64,000 nucleotides of DNA from Pseudomonas sp. MN1F (GCF_009391885.1 NZ_VZII01000062.1:39740-103739), one strand, 5' to 3'; positions 1 through 9,148 are shown, counted from the first letter of the stretch. The notes: a model not told the origin generated them from the letters alone. Made by a program: numbers and translations.

Positions 1-1
1 G

Positions 2-475
2 CTGGCCACCCTGAGCCGGCTGATCATCGAGCACGGTGTGGATGCCCGTTGGCTGGAATTCGAACTGACCGAAACCGCGGTCATGCGCCGCAACGAATTG
101 GTGCGCCAGACCATGGATGCCCTCGGGCGGCTGGGGGTGCGTTTCTCGCTGGACGACTTTGGTACCGGCTTCTCGTCGTTCGTGCACCTGAACAGCTTGC
201 CGATCACCTTGCTCAAGGTCGACCGCAGCTTCGTCGCCGGGATGGAAATGCGCGAAGAGAACCGCAAGCTGGTGCACGCCATGATCAACCTGGCGCACAA
301 CCTCAACCTGGAAGTGGTGGCCGAAGGCGTGGAAAGCCAGGAGCAGATGGACTTGCTGCGCGGGTTTGGCTGCGACCAGGTGCAAGGGTTCCTGGTCAGC
401 AAGCCGCTGCCGGTGGGGGAGTTGATCGATTACTTGCTGCAGGCGTCTGACCGCCCCCTCGAAGTCGCCCTCTAG
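2..475 (+). CDS. EAL-domain c-di-GMP phosphodiesterase, C-terminal part
   Basis: This is the end of a gene that begins before the window; the reading frame is open from base 2. It encodes the last 157 residues of an EAL domain, which hydrolyses cyclic-di-GMP to pGpG. The visible family motifs are ELTET, DDFGTGFSSF (metal-binding Asp pair), LKVDRSFV (catalytic Lys), VVAEGVES (catalytic Glu) and QGFLVSKPLP near the end. All active-site positions in this part are intact, so an active enzyme is likely. Sensor or GGDEF domains may lie upstream, out of view. A strong hairpin follows the stop codon and separates it from the convergent MATE gene. Confidence 0.9.
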   Translation: MATLSRLIIEHGVDARWLEFELTETAVMRRNELVRQTMDALGRLGVRFSLDDFGTGFSSFVHLNSLPITLLKVDRSFVAGMEMREENRKLVHAMINLAHNLNLEVVAEGVESQEQMDLLRGFGCDQVQGFLVSKPLPVGELIDYLLQASDRPLEVAL

Positions 476-510
476 GGCCTCTTCGCGGCGGTTCGACGCC
501 GCGAAGGGCC
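475..510. terminator. Hairpin between convergent genes
   Basis: A 10-bp perfect inverted repeat (CTTCGCGGCG, 481-490, with its complement at 497-506, loop of 6), extended by GGGCC/GGCCC, sits between the EAL gene and the convergent MATE gene. It has no clear T run. It resembles the REP-type hairpins elsewhere in the window and probably acts as a transcript end or mRNA stabiliser for both sides. Confidence 0.5.
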
Positions 511-516
511 CTCAAG

Positions 517-1899
517 TCAGGCTGAAACAGCAGCCCCAACCCCGGCCTTGCCCAGCAACCGCTTCATCCGCCACTCGAAGCCAATGGTCAGTGCCACCGC
601 CGCACAGGCCAGCCCCAACGCCAGCCCCCACCATACCCCCACCGCCCCGCCACCCAGGGTAAAGGTGAACAGCCAGGCACTCGGCGCCCCCACCAACCAG
701 TAGCAGCACAGCCCGATCAGGAACGTGGTCTTGGCGTCTTTCAAACCACGGATCGAGCCCATGGCAATGGTCTGCATGCCATCGAACAGCTCGAACCACG
801 CCGCCACCGTCAGTAGCTGCACCGCCAGTTGATAGATCGCGGTAAAGCCCGGGTCGTCACGGTCGATGAACAGCCCCACCAGCGCCTCCGGCATCAGCAG
901 GAACAACGCCGCAAAGGCAAACATGATTGTTGCCCCGAAACCGATCCCCACCCGCCCGGCGCTGCGTGCGGCCAACAGGTTGCCGGCGCCGTAGTACAGG
1001 CCCACACGCATGGTCACCGCATACGACAGCCCGGTCGGCACCATGAACGCGGTGGAGACGATCTGCAGGGCAATCTGGTGCGCTGCCAGTTGCGTGCTGC
1101 CCAGCACGCCCATGCACAGCGCGGCGAAGGCGAACAGCCCGACTTCCACCATGTAGGTGCCGCCAATCGGCAGGCCCAACCGCCACAGCTCGCGCAGGGC
1201 CGGCAGCGAAGGGCGCGACAGCCCTTTGCGCAGCGGGTAGGCGGCATAGGCCGGGTGCCAGCGGATGTAGAGCGCCAGGGCGATGGCCATGCCCATCGAC
1301 ACCACCGCAGTGACCAGGCCGATACCCATCAGGCCCAGCTTGGGCAAGCCGAACATGCCTTCGATCAGGGCGACGTTGAACAGGTAGTTGAGCACCGTGC
1401 CAACCAGGCTGATGACCATCACCGGGGTCGAGCGCCCCAGCGCGCTGGTGAAGCCGCGCAGGGCCATGAAAGTCAGGTAGCCGGGCAGGGCGAGTGGCAG
1501 CAGGGTGAGGAACTCGGCGGCCGAGTCGACGTTCTCCGGCTGCTGGCCGAACAGCAACAGCACCGGCTTCAGGTTCCACAGCACCAGTGCTGCCAGCAGC
1601 GCCAGGCCCCAGGCCAGCCACAGGCCGTTCTGCGCAAGGCGGGTAGCACCCTCGATGTCGTTGGCGCCCTTGCGAATGGCCACCAGCGTACCGACCGCGG
1701 CGATCACGCCCAGGCAGAAGATCGACACGAACGAATAGCTCGCCGCGCCCAGCCCGCCGCCGGCCAGGGCCTGCGGGCTGATGCGGGCCATCATCAGGGT
1801 GTCGGTGAGCACCATCAGCATGTGCGCCAACTGCGAGGCGATCAGCGGCCCGGCCAGGCGCAGCAAAGCCTTGAGTTCGGTGGTGGGCGCGACATGCAT
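517..1899 (-). CDS. MATE family multidrug efflux transporter (NorM/PmpM type)
   Basis: A 460-residue inner-membrane protein with about twelve hydrophobic helices, the usual MATE length. It has the N-terminal pattern of the NorM branch, with LAGPLIASQLAHMLMVLTDT in helix 1 followed by MMARISPQALAGG. Members export cationic drugs and dyes using a Na+ or H+ gradient. The start codon is preceded by AGGA at a suitable distance. It is transcribed away from the LysR gene at 2054, and a perfect 17-bp palindrome lies in the shared upstream region, so that regulator may control it. The substrate cannot be told from sequence. Confidence 0.93.
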   Translation of the reverse strand: MHVAPTTELKALLRLAGPLIASQLAHMLMVLTDTLMMARISPQALAGGGLGAASYSFVSIFCLGVIAAVGTLVAIRKGANDIEGATRLAQNGLWLAWGLALLAALVLWNLKPVLLLFGQQPENVDSAAEFLTLLPLALPGYLTFMALRGFTSALGRSTPVMVISLVGTVLNYLFNVALIEGMFGLPKLGLMGIGLVTAVVSMGMAIALALYIRWHPAYAAYPLRKGLSRPSLPALRELWRLGLPIGGTYMVEVGLFAFAALCMGVLGSTQLAAHQIALQIVSTAFMVPTGLSYAVTMRVGLYYGAGNLLAARSAGRVGIGFGATIMFAFAALFLLMPEALVGLFIDRDDPGFTAIYQLAVQLLTVAAWFELFDGMQTIAMGSIRGLKDAKTTFLIGLCCYWLVGAPSAWLFTFTLGGGAVGVWWGLALGLACAAVALTIGFEWRMKRLLGKAGVGAAVSA

Positions 1900-1988
1900 G
1901 GGTGTAGTCCTTGTGCCTGATCCTGTGAGCGAGGGACGATTCTGAGGCTTCGGTCAACTTTGCACAAAAGGATAAATGCGATGGTTGG

Positions 1989-2005
1989 CATGAGTTGAAC
2001 TCATG
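1989..2005. promoter_or_regulatory. 17-bp perfect palindrome, candidate LysR operator
   Basis: CATGAGTT-G-AACTCATG is a perfect inverted repeat with 8-bp arms. It is 49 bases upstream of the LysR start and 90 bases upstream of the divergent MATE start. LysR-type regulators commonly bind such dyads (T-N11-A type) in the intergenic region of divergent pairs. Binding is inferred. Confidence 0.55.
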
Positions 2006-2053
2006 TATGTATGATTCTGTGCATTCCATTCCACCCCCGGATGCCAGGTGCCC

Positions 2054-2980
2054 ATGTCCCGCCAGCTGCCCCCCTTGTATGCACTGCGCGCATTCGAAGC
2101 GGCTGCGCGGCTGAGGTCGTTCACCCGTGCCGGTGAAGAGCTGTCGATTACCCAGAGCGCGGTCAGCCGGCATATCCGCACCCTCGAAGAGCATTTCGCT
2201 TGCCGGCTGTTCGTGCGCAGCGGCCGCAGCCTGCAGCTGACCGAGGCGGCCAGGGTGCTGCTGCCCGGCGTGCGCGAAGGCTTCGCTGCACTGGAACGCG
2301 CCTGCGATACCTTGCGCGGGGAAGATGACATCCTGCGCATGAAGGCGCCGTCGACCCTGACCATGCGCTGGCTGCTGGCGCGGCTGAGCCGTTTCCGCCA
2401 TTTGCAGCCGGGCAACGAGGTGCAACTGACCAGCGCCTGGATGGATGTCGACCATGTGGACTTCAACCAGGAGCCGTTCGATTGCGCGGTGTTGCTCAGC
2501 GACGGGGTGTTTCCGGCGGACTGGGAGGTGCGTCGGTTGTTTTCCGAGCTGTTGATCCCGGTGGGCGCGCCAGACCTGTTGAAGGAGGGGCCGTGGGATG
2601 AGCGGCGGCTGGCAGGTATCGAGCTGCTGCACCCCACCCCCGACAAGCGTGACTGGCGCGAATGGCTGGAGCGCATGGGGCTCAGCGACAAGGTGTCGCT
2701 CAAGGGCGGGCAGGTGTTCGACACCCTGGAACTGGGCATGATCGCGGCGGCGCGGGGGTATGGCATTTCGATGGGCGACCTGCTGATGGTCGCCGAGGAT
2801 GTGGCTCAGGGGCGCCTGAGCTTGCCCTGGCCGACGGCGGTGCCCAGTGGCATGGATTATTACCTGGTGTGGCCGCGGACCCGGCCGGGTGGCGAGCGGT
2901 TGCGGCGCTTGAGTGTGTTTCTGCAGGAAGAAGCCGCAGCGGTAGATCTGCCCGCCGTGGAAATCCTGCCGACTCTCTGA
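2054..2980 (+). CDS. LysR family transcriptional regulator (GcvA-like)
   Basis: A 308-residue regulator. The N-terminal winged helix (residues about 5-65) reads LPPLYALRAFEAAARLRSFTRAGEELSITQSAVSRHIRTLE with small interruptions, as in the GcvA branch of LysR proteins. The rest is a periplasmic-binding-like effector domain. I chose ATG 2054; a GTG two codons upstream (2048) is also in frame. It is divergent from the MATE pump and has the perfect palindrome just upstream, consistent with autoregulation and control of the pump. The effector is unknown. Confidence 0.9.
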   Translation: MSRQLPPLYALRAFEAAARLRSFTRAGEELSITQSAVSRHIRTLEEHFACRLFVRSGRSLQLTEAARVLLPGVREGFAALERACDTLRGEDDILRMKAPSTLTMRWLLARLSRFRHLQPGNEVQLTSAWMDVDHVDFNQEPFDCAVLLSDGVFPADWEVRRLFSELLIPVGAPDLLKEGPWDERRLAGIELLHPTPDKRDWREWLERMGLSDKVSLKGGQVFDTLELGMIAAARGYGISMGDLLMVAEDVAQGRLSLPWPTAVPSGMDYYLVWPRTRPGGERLRRLSVFLQEEAAAVDLPAVEILPTL

Positions 2981-3042
2981 CTGCCGACGCCAGGGCCGGT
3001 ACAGGAATGCGAAAACGTTTGCGAATGCCCCGGTCCGACACT

Positions 3043-3069
3043 CAAGTATTCAAGTGCGACGCCGATCTA
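3043..3069 (+). promoter_or_regulatory. Sigma-28 (FliA) type promoter of the chemoreceptor gene
   Basis: TCAAGTAT (3043-3050), an 11-base spacer and GCCGATCT (3062-3069) match the flagellar sigma-28 consensus (TAAAGTTT-N11-GCCGATAA) in both boxes and in spacing. The predicted transcript starts about 90 bases before the chemoreceptor gene. Many chemoreceptor genes use this sigma factor. Confidence 0.65.
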
Positions 3070-3167
3070 GTGGTACCAGCGTCTCGGAAGAGGGCGCGCT
3101 TCCCGTCTCAACAAGCGGGTGGTCAGCGTGATCAGGACGATCCGGGCCTCTTGCCAGGAGCTTCTTC

Positions 3168-5066
3168 ATGTCTCAACCGCGTGCCCGAATTGCCTCGCAA
3201 CTCGGTGTCGCCCTCGCCATCGTGCTGGCGCTGGTGATTTCCGGCAGTACCCTGTTCGCCCTGCGTGCGCTGGACGACGCCAACCTCGCCACCCGCCAGG
3301 CCCACCTGGCCAGTGAAGCGCGACTGCTGGCCGACCAGCTCGATACCTTCCACGGTTCGCTCAAGGACAACACCCAGCGCCTGAGCGGCCTGTTCGAGCG
3401 CCGCTTTGCCTCGGGCCTGTCGCTGCATGCTGGCGAGACCGTGCAGGTCGCCGGCCAAAGCACGCCCGCCCTGTACCTGGGAGATCGGCTGCTGAACAAC
3501 GATTTCCAGGTGGTCGACGAATTCCAGCAGATGACCGCTGGCATCGCGACCCTGTTCGTGCGCAGCGGCGATGACTTCGTGCGGATCAGCACCAACCTGA
3601 AGAAGCAGGACGGTACCCGCGCCATCGGCACCCAGCTTGACCGCCAGCACCCGGCCTACACCAAGCTACTGGCCGGGCAGATGTACGTCGGCCGCGCCGT
3701 GCTGTTCGAACGCAACTACATGACCCGCTATGTGCCGGTCAGCGACAGCAGCGGCCGGGTGATCGCGGTATTGTTTGTCGGCTTCGACTACACCGACGCG
3801 CAGAACGCCCAGTTCGCCAACCTCAAGCGTTTCCGCATCGGTGCAACCGGCTCGTTGGCCATTCGCGATCAACAGGGCCAATGGCTGGTGCCGCCGGCCA
3901 ATGCCGACCAGGACCTGTTCAGCGCCAGTGCGCCGTTCGCCGAGGGCCCCTGGACCGTGGTCGCCAGCATGCCCAAGGTGGAAATCCGCGAGGTGACCTG
4001 GAGCGTCGGCCTGCGCCTGGCCATCGGCAGCCTGTTGGCGATGCTGCTGGCGGTGGCTGCCACCCTGTGGCTGCTGCGCCGCAAGTTGCGGCCGCTGGAT
4101 GACCTGGTGCGCCAGGCCGAGGCACTGGGTGCCGGCGACCTGAATGCGCGCCTGAGCGTGACCAGCCATGACGAGATCGGCCAGCTGGCCCGCAGCTTCA
4201 ACAAGATGGGCGAAGCGCTGGCGACCATGGTCGAGCACATCCGCAGCGCCTCCGAGCAGGTCAGCAGCCGTGCGCGTTCGCTGTCCGGGTTGTCTACCGG
4301 TGCCTGTGAAGGCATGGACCAGCAGTCCGGCGAGATCACCAGCATGGCCGGTGCGGTGGAGGAGTTCAGCGCGACCTCGATGAACATCGCCGACAACATG
4401 GCCGGTACCGAGCGCATGGCCCGCGTCAACGCGCAGCAGACCCGCATCGGCCGCAGTGCCATGGATGAAGCGTCGAGTTCGCTGCGGCAGATTGCCGAAG
4501 CGCTGGGCGGCACGGCCACGGTGATGGACAGCCTCGGTGCGCGTTCGCAGGAGATCGGCGGTATCATCAGCGTGATTACCGCGATTGCCGAGCAGACCAA
4601 CCTGCTGGCGCTGAACGCCGCCATCGAGGCAGCGCGGGCTGGTGAGCAGGGCCGTGGCTTTGCCGTGGTCGCGGATGAGGTGCGCGGGCTGGCCGCGCGC
4701 ACGCGCCAGGCTACCGATGAGATTTCCGGGATGATTACCAGCATCCAGCAGCAGACCGGGCACGCCATCCATACCCTGGAGCAGGGCAACCAGCTGATGC
4801 AGGAAGGGCTGGCGCGCAACGACAAGGTCGCCGAAGCGCTGGCGCGGATCGATGAGCAGAGCCGTACGGCGGGTGAGCAGTTTGCCGTGATCAGCACGGC
4901 GACTCAGGAGCAGAGCAGCACGGCCACTGTGCTCAGCCGTAACCTGCAGAGCATTGCCCAGGCCAACAGCGAGCAGCGTGATGTGGCCAATGAGCTGGCC
5001 TTTACTGCGCGAGAGCTGGAAGGGTTGGCGGCGCAACTGCGCGAGGAAGTGGACCGCTTCCGCTGA
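3168..5066 (+). CDS. Methyl-accepting chemotaxis protein with Cache-type periplasmic sensor
   Basis: A 632-residue chemoreceptor. Helix TM1 is at about residues 10-32. A periplasmic domain of about 245 residues follows; it resembles the fused Cache3/Cache2 fold (FLFVRSGDDFVRIST-like and YMTRYVPVSD segments). TM2 is at about 279-301, then a HAMP domain, then a methyl-accepting signalling domain. The highly conserved tip, EQTNLLALNAAIEAARAGEQ, is at about 472, where CheA and CheW dock. No CheR-binding pentapeptide is seen at the C-terminus. The start has AGGAGC upstream. The ligand cannot be deduced. A sigma-28 promoter upstream ties it to the flagellar regulon. Confidence 0.93.
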   Translation: MSQPRARIASQLGVALAIVLALVISGSTLFALRALDDANLATRQAHLASEARLLADQLDTFHGSLKDNTQRLSGLFERRFASGLSLHAGETVQVAGQSTPALYLGDRLLNNDFQVVDEFQQMTAGIATLFVRSGDDFVRISTNLKKQDGTRAIGTQLDRQHPAYTKLLAGQMYVGRAVLFERNYMTRYVPVSDSSGRVIAVLFVGFDYTDAQNAQFANLKRFRIGATGSLAIRDQQGQWLVPPANADQDLFSASAPFAEGPWTVVASMPKVEIREVTWSVGLRLAIGSLLAMLLAVAATLWLLRRKLRPLDDLVRQAEALGAGDLNARLSVTSHDEIGQLARSFNKMGEALATMVEHIRSASEQVSSRARSLSGLSTGACEGMDQQSGEITSMAGAVEEFSATSMNIADNMAGTERMARVNAQQTRIGRSAMDEASSSLRQIAEALGGTATVMDSLGARSQEIGGIISVITAIAEQTNLLALNAAIEAARAGEQGRGFAVVADEVRGLAARTRQATDEISGMITSIQQQTGHAIHTLEQGNQLMQEGLARNDKVAEALARIDEQSRTAGEQFAVISTATQEQSSTATVLSRNLQSIAQANSEQRDVANELAFTARELEGLAAQLREEVDRFR

Positions 5067-5073
5067 GACCGCT

Positions 5074-5092
5074 GGGGGCGCAAAGCGCCCCC
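5074..5092. terminator. Hairpin between the chemoreceptor gene and hglS
   Basis: GGGGGCGC-aaa-GCGCCCCC is a perfect 8-bp stem placed between two convergent genes. No long T run follows. It is a probable transcript end for both. Confidence 0.55.
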
Positions 5093-5106
5093 GGCAATCC
5101 TGAGCC

Positions 5107-6492
5107 TTACATCGAACCGAGGTTCAGCGCCTGGGCACAGGCCTGCAACGAGCGCCGCTCGCTCTGCGCGTACAGCGCCAGCTCATCCTGCACCTGCAGC
5201 CCCAGCGCCGCTTCGAACGCCTCACGGTTGGCATTGCTGCCGTACTCGGCCTGGCCTTCATCCCCCAGGTTCGACTGGAAGATCCCCGCCGCACTCACTG
5301 GCAGGAAGTCCTCGTACACCAGCGCCTCGAAGTGCACATGGCCAGCCGCGATCAGGTCTTCCAGCCGGGTCGGGCGATCCGCTTGCTCACGCGCCGCCAG
5401 GCCCTGCTCGGTGGCGAAGTAACGGAAATACGCCAACCCTTGCTCACGCATCTGCGCCAGGTCATCCGGAAACTCAGCGAAGCTTTCCTGCAGCAGCGCC
5501 ATGTAGCGTTCGGCATTGGCCTCGACCGGCGCGCCACCCAAGGCGGCGCGGGTGGCGTCGAGCAGCTTGTCGTACAGCTGTCGGCCTTTCGGCGTCAGTG
5601 CTGCACCGCGTTGTTCGATCTCGCCGAAACGTGCGGTATGGCTACCCTGGTGATCGCTGAACGCAACCTTCTCCTGCAGTGCCTTGAAGCTGGTCTGGCG
5701 CAGCAGGATCGGGTGACGGCGGGTGGGCGGGCCTTCGACCACGGCCTTCGGCGGAATGCCCTTGGCCGGCATGCCGAGCTGGATCGCGTCGATGTCCAGG
5801 GTGCGTGGGGTCAGGTGGTTGATGTGCGGGCCTTTGAAGGCCACCACGTCGGCGATCAGGCGGTGCTGGTCATGCAACTGCTGATACTGCTCGGCGGTGA
5901 CCGTGGCGTCCTGGTGCCAGCGGAAGGTATGCAGTGCTTCGCGGACGAACTCGTCGGCATCGGCTGCGTTCAGGCCGCCATCGCGCTCGGATTGGGCAAT
6001 CAGTTCGAGTGCGCGCGCGGTGAAGATCTGGCGCTTGGCCAGGATGCCCTGCGCCAGTTCGCGCAGTGGCAGGTTGTCGATCAGCTCCAGGCGCAGCAGC
6101 GAGGTGAACACACGGAACGGGCTGACGTGCAGCGATTGTTCATGCACGGCGCGGAACGCGGTGGAGTGCACCGGCACGCCGGCTGAGCTGAGGTCGTAGT
6201 AGCCGACCGGCGCCATGCCCATCACCGCGAACAGGCGGGCGATGGTCGCCAGCTCTTCGGCGGTGCCGACGCGGATGGCGCCGTGGCGTTCCTGGTCCAG
6301 GCGCTCGATCTCGCCGGTCCAGCGCAGGGCCTCAGCCACCTTGGGCTGATCGGCCAAGACCTGCTGGTTGATTTCGCTCACCAGCTCCAGCAGCGTGCCG
6401 TACAGCGGCACTTCCTGTTTGTACATGAGCGACATGGCGGCAGAGAACTGCGCGCGGATGCTGTCGGGGCTGACGAAATCGTGGGCGGGCAT
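5107..6492 (-). CDS. hglS: 2-oxoadipate dioxygenase/decarboxylase HglS (D-2-hydroxyglutarate synthase)
   Basis: A 461-residue DUF1338 (YdcJ-type) protein. In P. putida, HglS is an Fe(II) enzyme that converts 2-oxoadipate to D-2-hydroxyglutarate in D-lysine catabolism. Counting from MPAHDFVSPD, His70 and Arg74 (QERHGAIR) and His226 (GPHINH) fall at the positions reported for metal and substrate binding. The third metal ligand is expected in FGEIEQRG (about 289-296). I chose ATG 6492 because AGGAAG lies just upstream; an in-frame extension to 6552 has no ribosome site. It lies next to the LysR gene and amaB/amaA, the same block as in P. putida KT2440. Confidence 0.93.
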   Translation of the reverse strand: MPAHDFVSPDSIRAQFSAAMSLMYKQEVPLYGTLLELVSEINQQVLADQPKVAEALRWTGEIERLDQERHGAIRVGTAEELATIARLFAVMGMAPVGYYDLSSAGVPVHSTAFRAVHEQSLHVSPFRVFTSLLRLELIDNLPLRELAQGILAKRQIFTARALELIAQSERDGGLNAADADEFVREALHTFRWHQDATVTAEQYQQLHDQHRLIADVVAFKGPHINHLTPRTLDIDAIQLGMPAKGIPPKAVVEGPPTRRHPILLRQTSFKALQEKVAFSDHQGSHTARFGEIEQRGAALTPKGRQLYDKLLDATRAALGGAPVEANAERYMALLQESFAEFPDDLAQMREQGLAYFRYFATEQGLAAREQADRPTRLEDLIAAGHVHFEALVYEDFLPVSAAGIFQSNLGDEGQAEYGSNANREAFEAALGLQVQDELALYAQSERRSLQACAQALNLGSM

Positions 6493-6620
6493 CGCTAGCT
6501 TCCTGGTTAGGTTCGGACGCTTACATGAAAGCTGGGAATGCACTTGGCTCACAAGCGAAAAAAAGTGAGTCAGTCATTCCATTTTTGATCGACCTCAAGG
6601 GCCTTTTCGCGGGCACGCCC

Positions 6621-7511
6621 TCAAGTCGCTAGCTGCTCGCGAATCCACTCCACCAACGCCCGCACCTTGGGCACCTCCGCCGCATGCTCGGCATACGCCA
6701 GGTAATGTTTGCCGGCACTGGGCATCGCATGATTCCACGCAATCACCAAGCTACCCTCAGTCAGCTCTTTAGCCACCAGATACCGTGGCACCAACGCCAC
6801 CCCACAGCCGGCCTGCGCCGCACTCAATGCCATATAGAACGTATCGAAGCGCGGTCCATGGTAGGCACTGACACTGTGCAACCCCAGTTCCAGGAACCAC
6901 TCATGCCAGGCCTCTGGGCGCGACGTGCTCTGCAGCAACACCATGTCCGCCAACTCACCGGCATCCCCCAGCTTGCGCCCGGCCAGCAACTCCGGCGCGC
7001 ACACCGGCACCACCTCTTCGCCGAACAGCTCCACGCAAGTGGCCCCCGGCCAGGTGCCCTGGCCATAGAAGAACACCACGTCCGCCGAGCCCTGCAGCAA
7101 AGCGAACGGTTCCATTTCGTTGCGGATGTCGAGGTGGATGTTCGTGTGCCGTTTGCCGAAGCCCTTGAGGTGCGGGATCAGCCAGCGCACGCCAAAACTC
7201 GGTTGAGTGGCTACCTTCAATATCTCGGTCTGCTCGCCGTAGGTGAGCACGTAGCGGCTGGACATGTCGACCTGGGTGAGGATCTTGTTGACCTCGGCCA
7301 GGTACAGGCTGCCAGCGGGGGTAAGTTGCAGGCGCCGGCGGATACGCAGGAACAGGTGGTGGCGCAGCATCTCTTCGAGCTGCGCCACCTGCTTGCTGAC
7401 CGCGCTCTGGGTCAGGTGCAGTTCTTCGGCGGCACGGGTAAAGCTCAGGTGACGGGCTGCAGCTTCGAAGCACTGCAGGGCGGTCATGGAGGGCACCAGG
7501 CGTTTGGACAT
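6621..7511 (-). CDS. LysR family regulator beside the lysine/pipecolate catabolic genes
   Basis: A 296-residue LysR protein of the GcvA-like branch. The N-terminal helix-turn-helix spans about residues 5-65 (MTALQCFEAAARHLSFTRAA, then EELHLTQSAVSKQVAQLE). An effector-binding domain follows. It is divergent from amaB (start 7648) and co-oriented with hglS downstream (129-base gap). A dyad of 6-bp arms (7531-7551) in the shared upstream region is a candidate binding site. Control of amaAB and hglS is inferred from position; the effector could be a lysine catabolite. Confidence 0.9.
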   Translation of the reverse strand: MSKRLVPSMTALQCFEAAARHLSFTRAAEELHLTQSAVSKQVAQLEEMLRHHLFLRIRRRLQLTPAGSLYLAEVNKILTQVDMSSRYVLTYGEQTEILKVATQPSFGVRWLIPHLKGFGKRHTNIHLDIRNEMEPFALLQGSADVVFFYGQGTWPGATCVELFGEEVVPVCAPELLAGRKLGDAGELADMVLLQSTSRPEAWHEWFLELGLHSVSAYHGPRFDTFYMALSAAQAGCGVALVPRYLVAKELTEGSLVIAWNHAMPSAGKHYLAYAEHAAEVPKVRALVEWIREQLAT

Positions 7512-7530
7512 AGCGGTCTCTGCGGCTCAA

Positions 7531-7551
7531 ATCATTACCTGACGGAATGAT
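7531..7551. promoter_or_regulatory. Inverted repeat in the LysR/amaB divergent region
   Basis: ATCATT-N9-AATGAT forms a 21-bp dyad, 20 bases from the LysR start and 97 bases from the amaB start. The shape and place fit a LysR operator. Function is inferred only from location and symmetry. Confidence 0.45.
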
Positions 7552-7647
7552 ATGCGGAATAAAGGTCGTTTGTTGCACCGGTGTGATCGGATTAATACTG
7601 ATCCACATCATTTTTCCACCCCATCACCCGATGTAGGAGAAGCACAA

Positions 7648-9138
7648 ATGGTTGCTGGATTGCTCGAGCGCCTTGGCGTTGCTGCCGAGGCTTACACCCA
7701 GGGCGACTACCCTGTTCACACGCCGATCGACGGCAGCCAGATCGCCTCGGTGAAATTGCTCGGCAAAGCCGAGACCATCGCCCGCATCGATCAGGCCCAG
7801 AGCGCCTTCGAAGCCTGGCGCAGCGTGCCGGCCCCGCGCCGTGGCGAGCTGGTGCGCCTGTTTGGCGAAGTGCTGCGTGAGCACAAGGCCGACCTCGGCG
7901 AGCTGGTCTCGATCGAAGCTGGCAAGATCACCCAGGAAGGCCTGGGCGAAGTGCAGGAAATGATCGACATCTGCGACTTCGCCGTCGGCCTGTCGCGCCA
8001 GCTGTACGGCCTGACCATCGCCTCCGAGCGCCCGGGCCACCACATGCGTGAAACCTGGCACCCGCTGGGCGTGGTCGGCGTGATCAGCGCCTTCAACTTC
8101 CCGGTTGCGGTATGGGCCTGGAACACCGCACTGGCCCTGGTGGCCGGTAACTCGGTGGTGTGGAAGCCTTCCGAGAAGACCCCGCTGACCGCCCTGGCTT
8201 GCCAGGCGCTGTTCGAGAAAGCCCTGAAAGCCTTCGGTGAAGCCCCGGCTGGCCTGGCGCAGCTGGTGATCGGCGGCCGTGAAGCTGGCGAAGCCATGGT
8301 CGACGACCCACGCGTACCGCTGGTCAGCGCCACCGGCAGCACCCGCATGGGTCGTGAAGTCGGCCCACGCGTTGCGGCCCGTTTCGGCCGCAGCATTCTG
8401 GAGCTGGGTGGCAACAACGCCATGATCCTGGCCCCGAGCGCCGACCTCGACCTGGCCGTGCGCGGCATCCTGTTCTCCGCTGTCGGCACCGCCGGCCAGC
8501 GCTGCACCACCCTGCGTCGCCTGATCGTGCACCGCTCGATCAAGGACGAAGTGGTTGCCCGCGTCAAAGCCGCCTACGGCAAAGTGCGCATCGGTGACCC
8601 ACGCAAGGACAACCTGGTTGGCCCGCTGATCGACAAGCAGTCGTTCGACGCCATGCAGGGCGCACTGGCCAAGGCCCGTGACGAGGGTGGTCAGGTATTC
8701 GGGGGCGAGCGTCAGCTGGCCGAGCAGTATCCGAACGCCTACTACGTCACCCCGGCCATTGCCGAGATGCCTGCGCAAAGCGACGTGGTGCGCCACGAGA
8801 CCTTCGCGCCGATCCTCTACGTGCTGGCCTACGACGACTTCGAAGAGGCCCTGCGCCTGAACAACGAAGTGCCACAAGGCCTGTCGTCGTGCATCTTCAC
8901 CACCGACATTCGCGAAGCCGAGCGCTTCCAGAGTGCTACCGGCAGCGACTGCGGCATTGCCAACGTCAACATCGGCACCAGCGGCGCCGAGATTGGCGGT
9001 GCGTTCGGTGGCGAGAAGGAGACGGGCGGTGGTCGTGAGTCCGGTTCCGATGCCTGGAAAGGCTACATGCGTCGTCAGACCAACACCGTGAACTACTCGC
9101 GCGAGCTGCCGCTGGCGCAGGGTATCGTGTTCGATTGA
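7648..9138 (+). CDS. amaB: L-piperideine-6-carboxylate / L-aminoadipate-semialdehyde dehydrogenase AmaB
   Basis: A 496-residue aldehyde dehydrogenase. It oxidises the semialdehyde form of piperideine-6-carboxylate to L-2-aminoadipate with NAD(P)+, the step after pipecolate oxidation. The visible motifs are FNFPVAVWAWNTALAL, the cofactor segment ATGSTRMG, the general-base Glu in LELGGNNAMI and the nucleophile Cys in GTAGQRCTTLRR. ATG 7648 has TAGGAGA seven bases upstream; the longer in-frame ORF from 7552 lacks such a site. Gene order (hglS, LysR, amaB, amaA) matches P. putida. Confidence 0.95.
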   Translation: MVAGLLERLGVAAEAYTQGDYPVHTPIDGSQIASVKLLGKAETIARIDQAQSAFEAWRSVPAPRRGELVRLFGEVLREHKADLGELVSIEAGKITQEGLGEVQEMIDICDFAVGLSRQLYGLTIASERPGHHMRETWHPLGVVGVISAFNFPVAVWAWNTALALVAGNSVVWKPSEKTPLTALACQALFEKALKAFGEAPAGLAQLVIGGREAGEAMVDDPRVPLVSATGSTRMGREVGPRVAARFGRSILELGGNNAMILAPSADLDLAVRGILFSAVGTAGQRCTTLRRLIVHRSIKDEVVARVKAAYGKVRIGDPRKDNLVGPLIDKQSFDAMQGALAKARDEGGQVFGGERQLAEQYPNAYYVTPAIAEMPAQSDVVRHETFAPILYVLAYDDFEEALRLNNEVPQGLSSCIFTTDIREAERFQSATGSDCGIANVNIGTSGAEIGGAFGGEKETGGGRESGSDAWKGYMRRQTNTVNYSRELPLAQGIVFD

Positions 9139-9148
9139 TGATCGCAGG

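Noticed and set aside
829..1920. 363-codon open frame antisense to the MATE gene
   Set aside because: Low-complexity His/Gln/Arg product without any motif; mirror of a real gene.
857..2632. Long open frame opposite the MATE and LysR genes
   Set aside because: It spans two well-supported genes and their promoter region, with Arg/Ala/Gln-rich composition typical of high-GC shadow frames.
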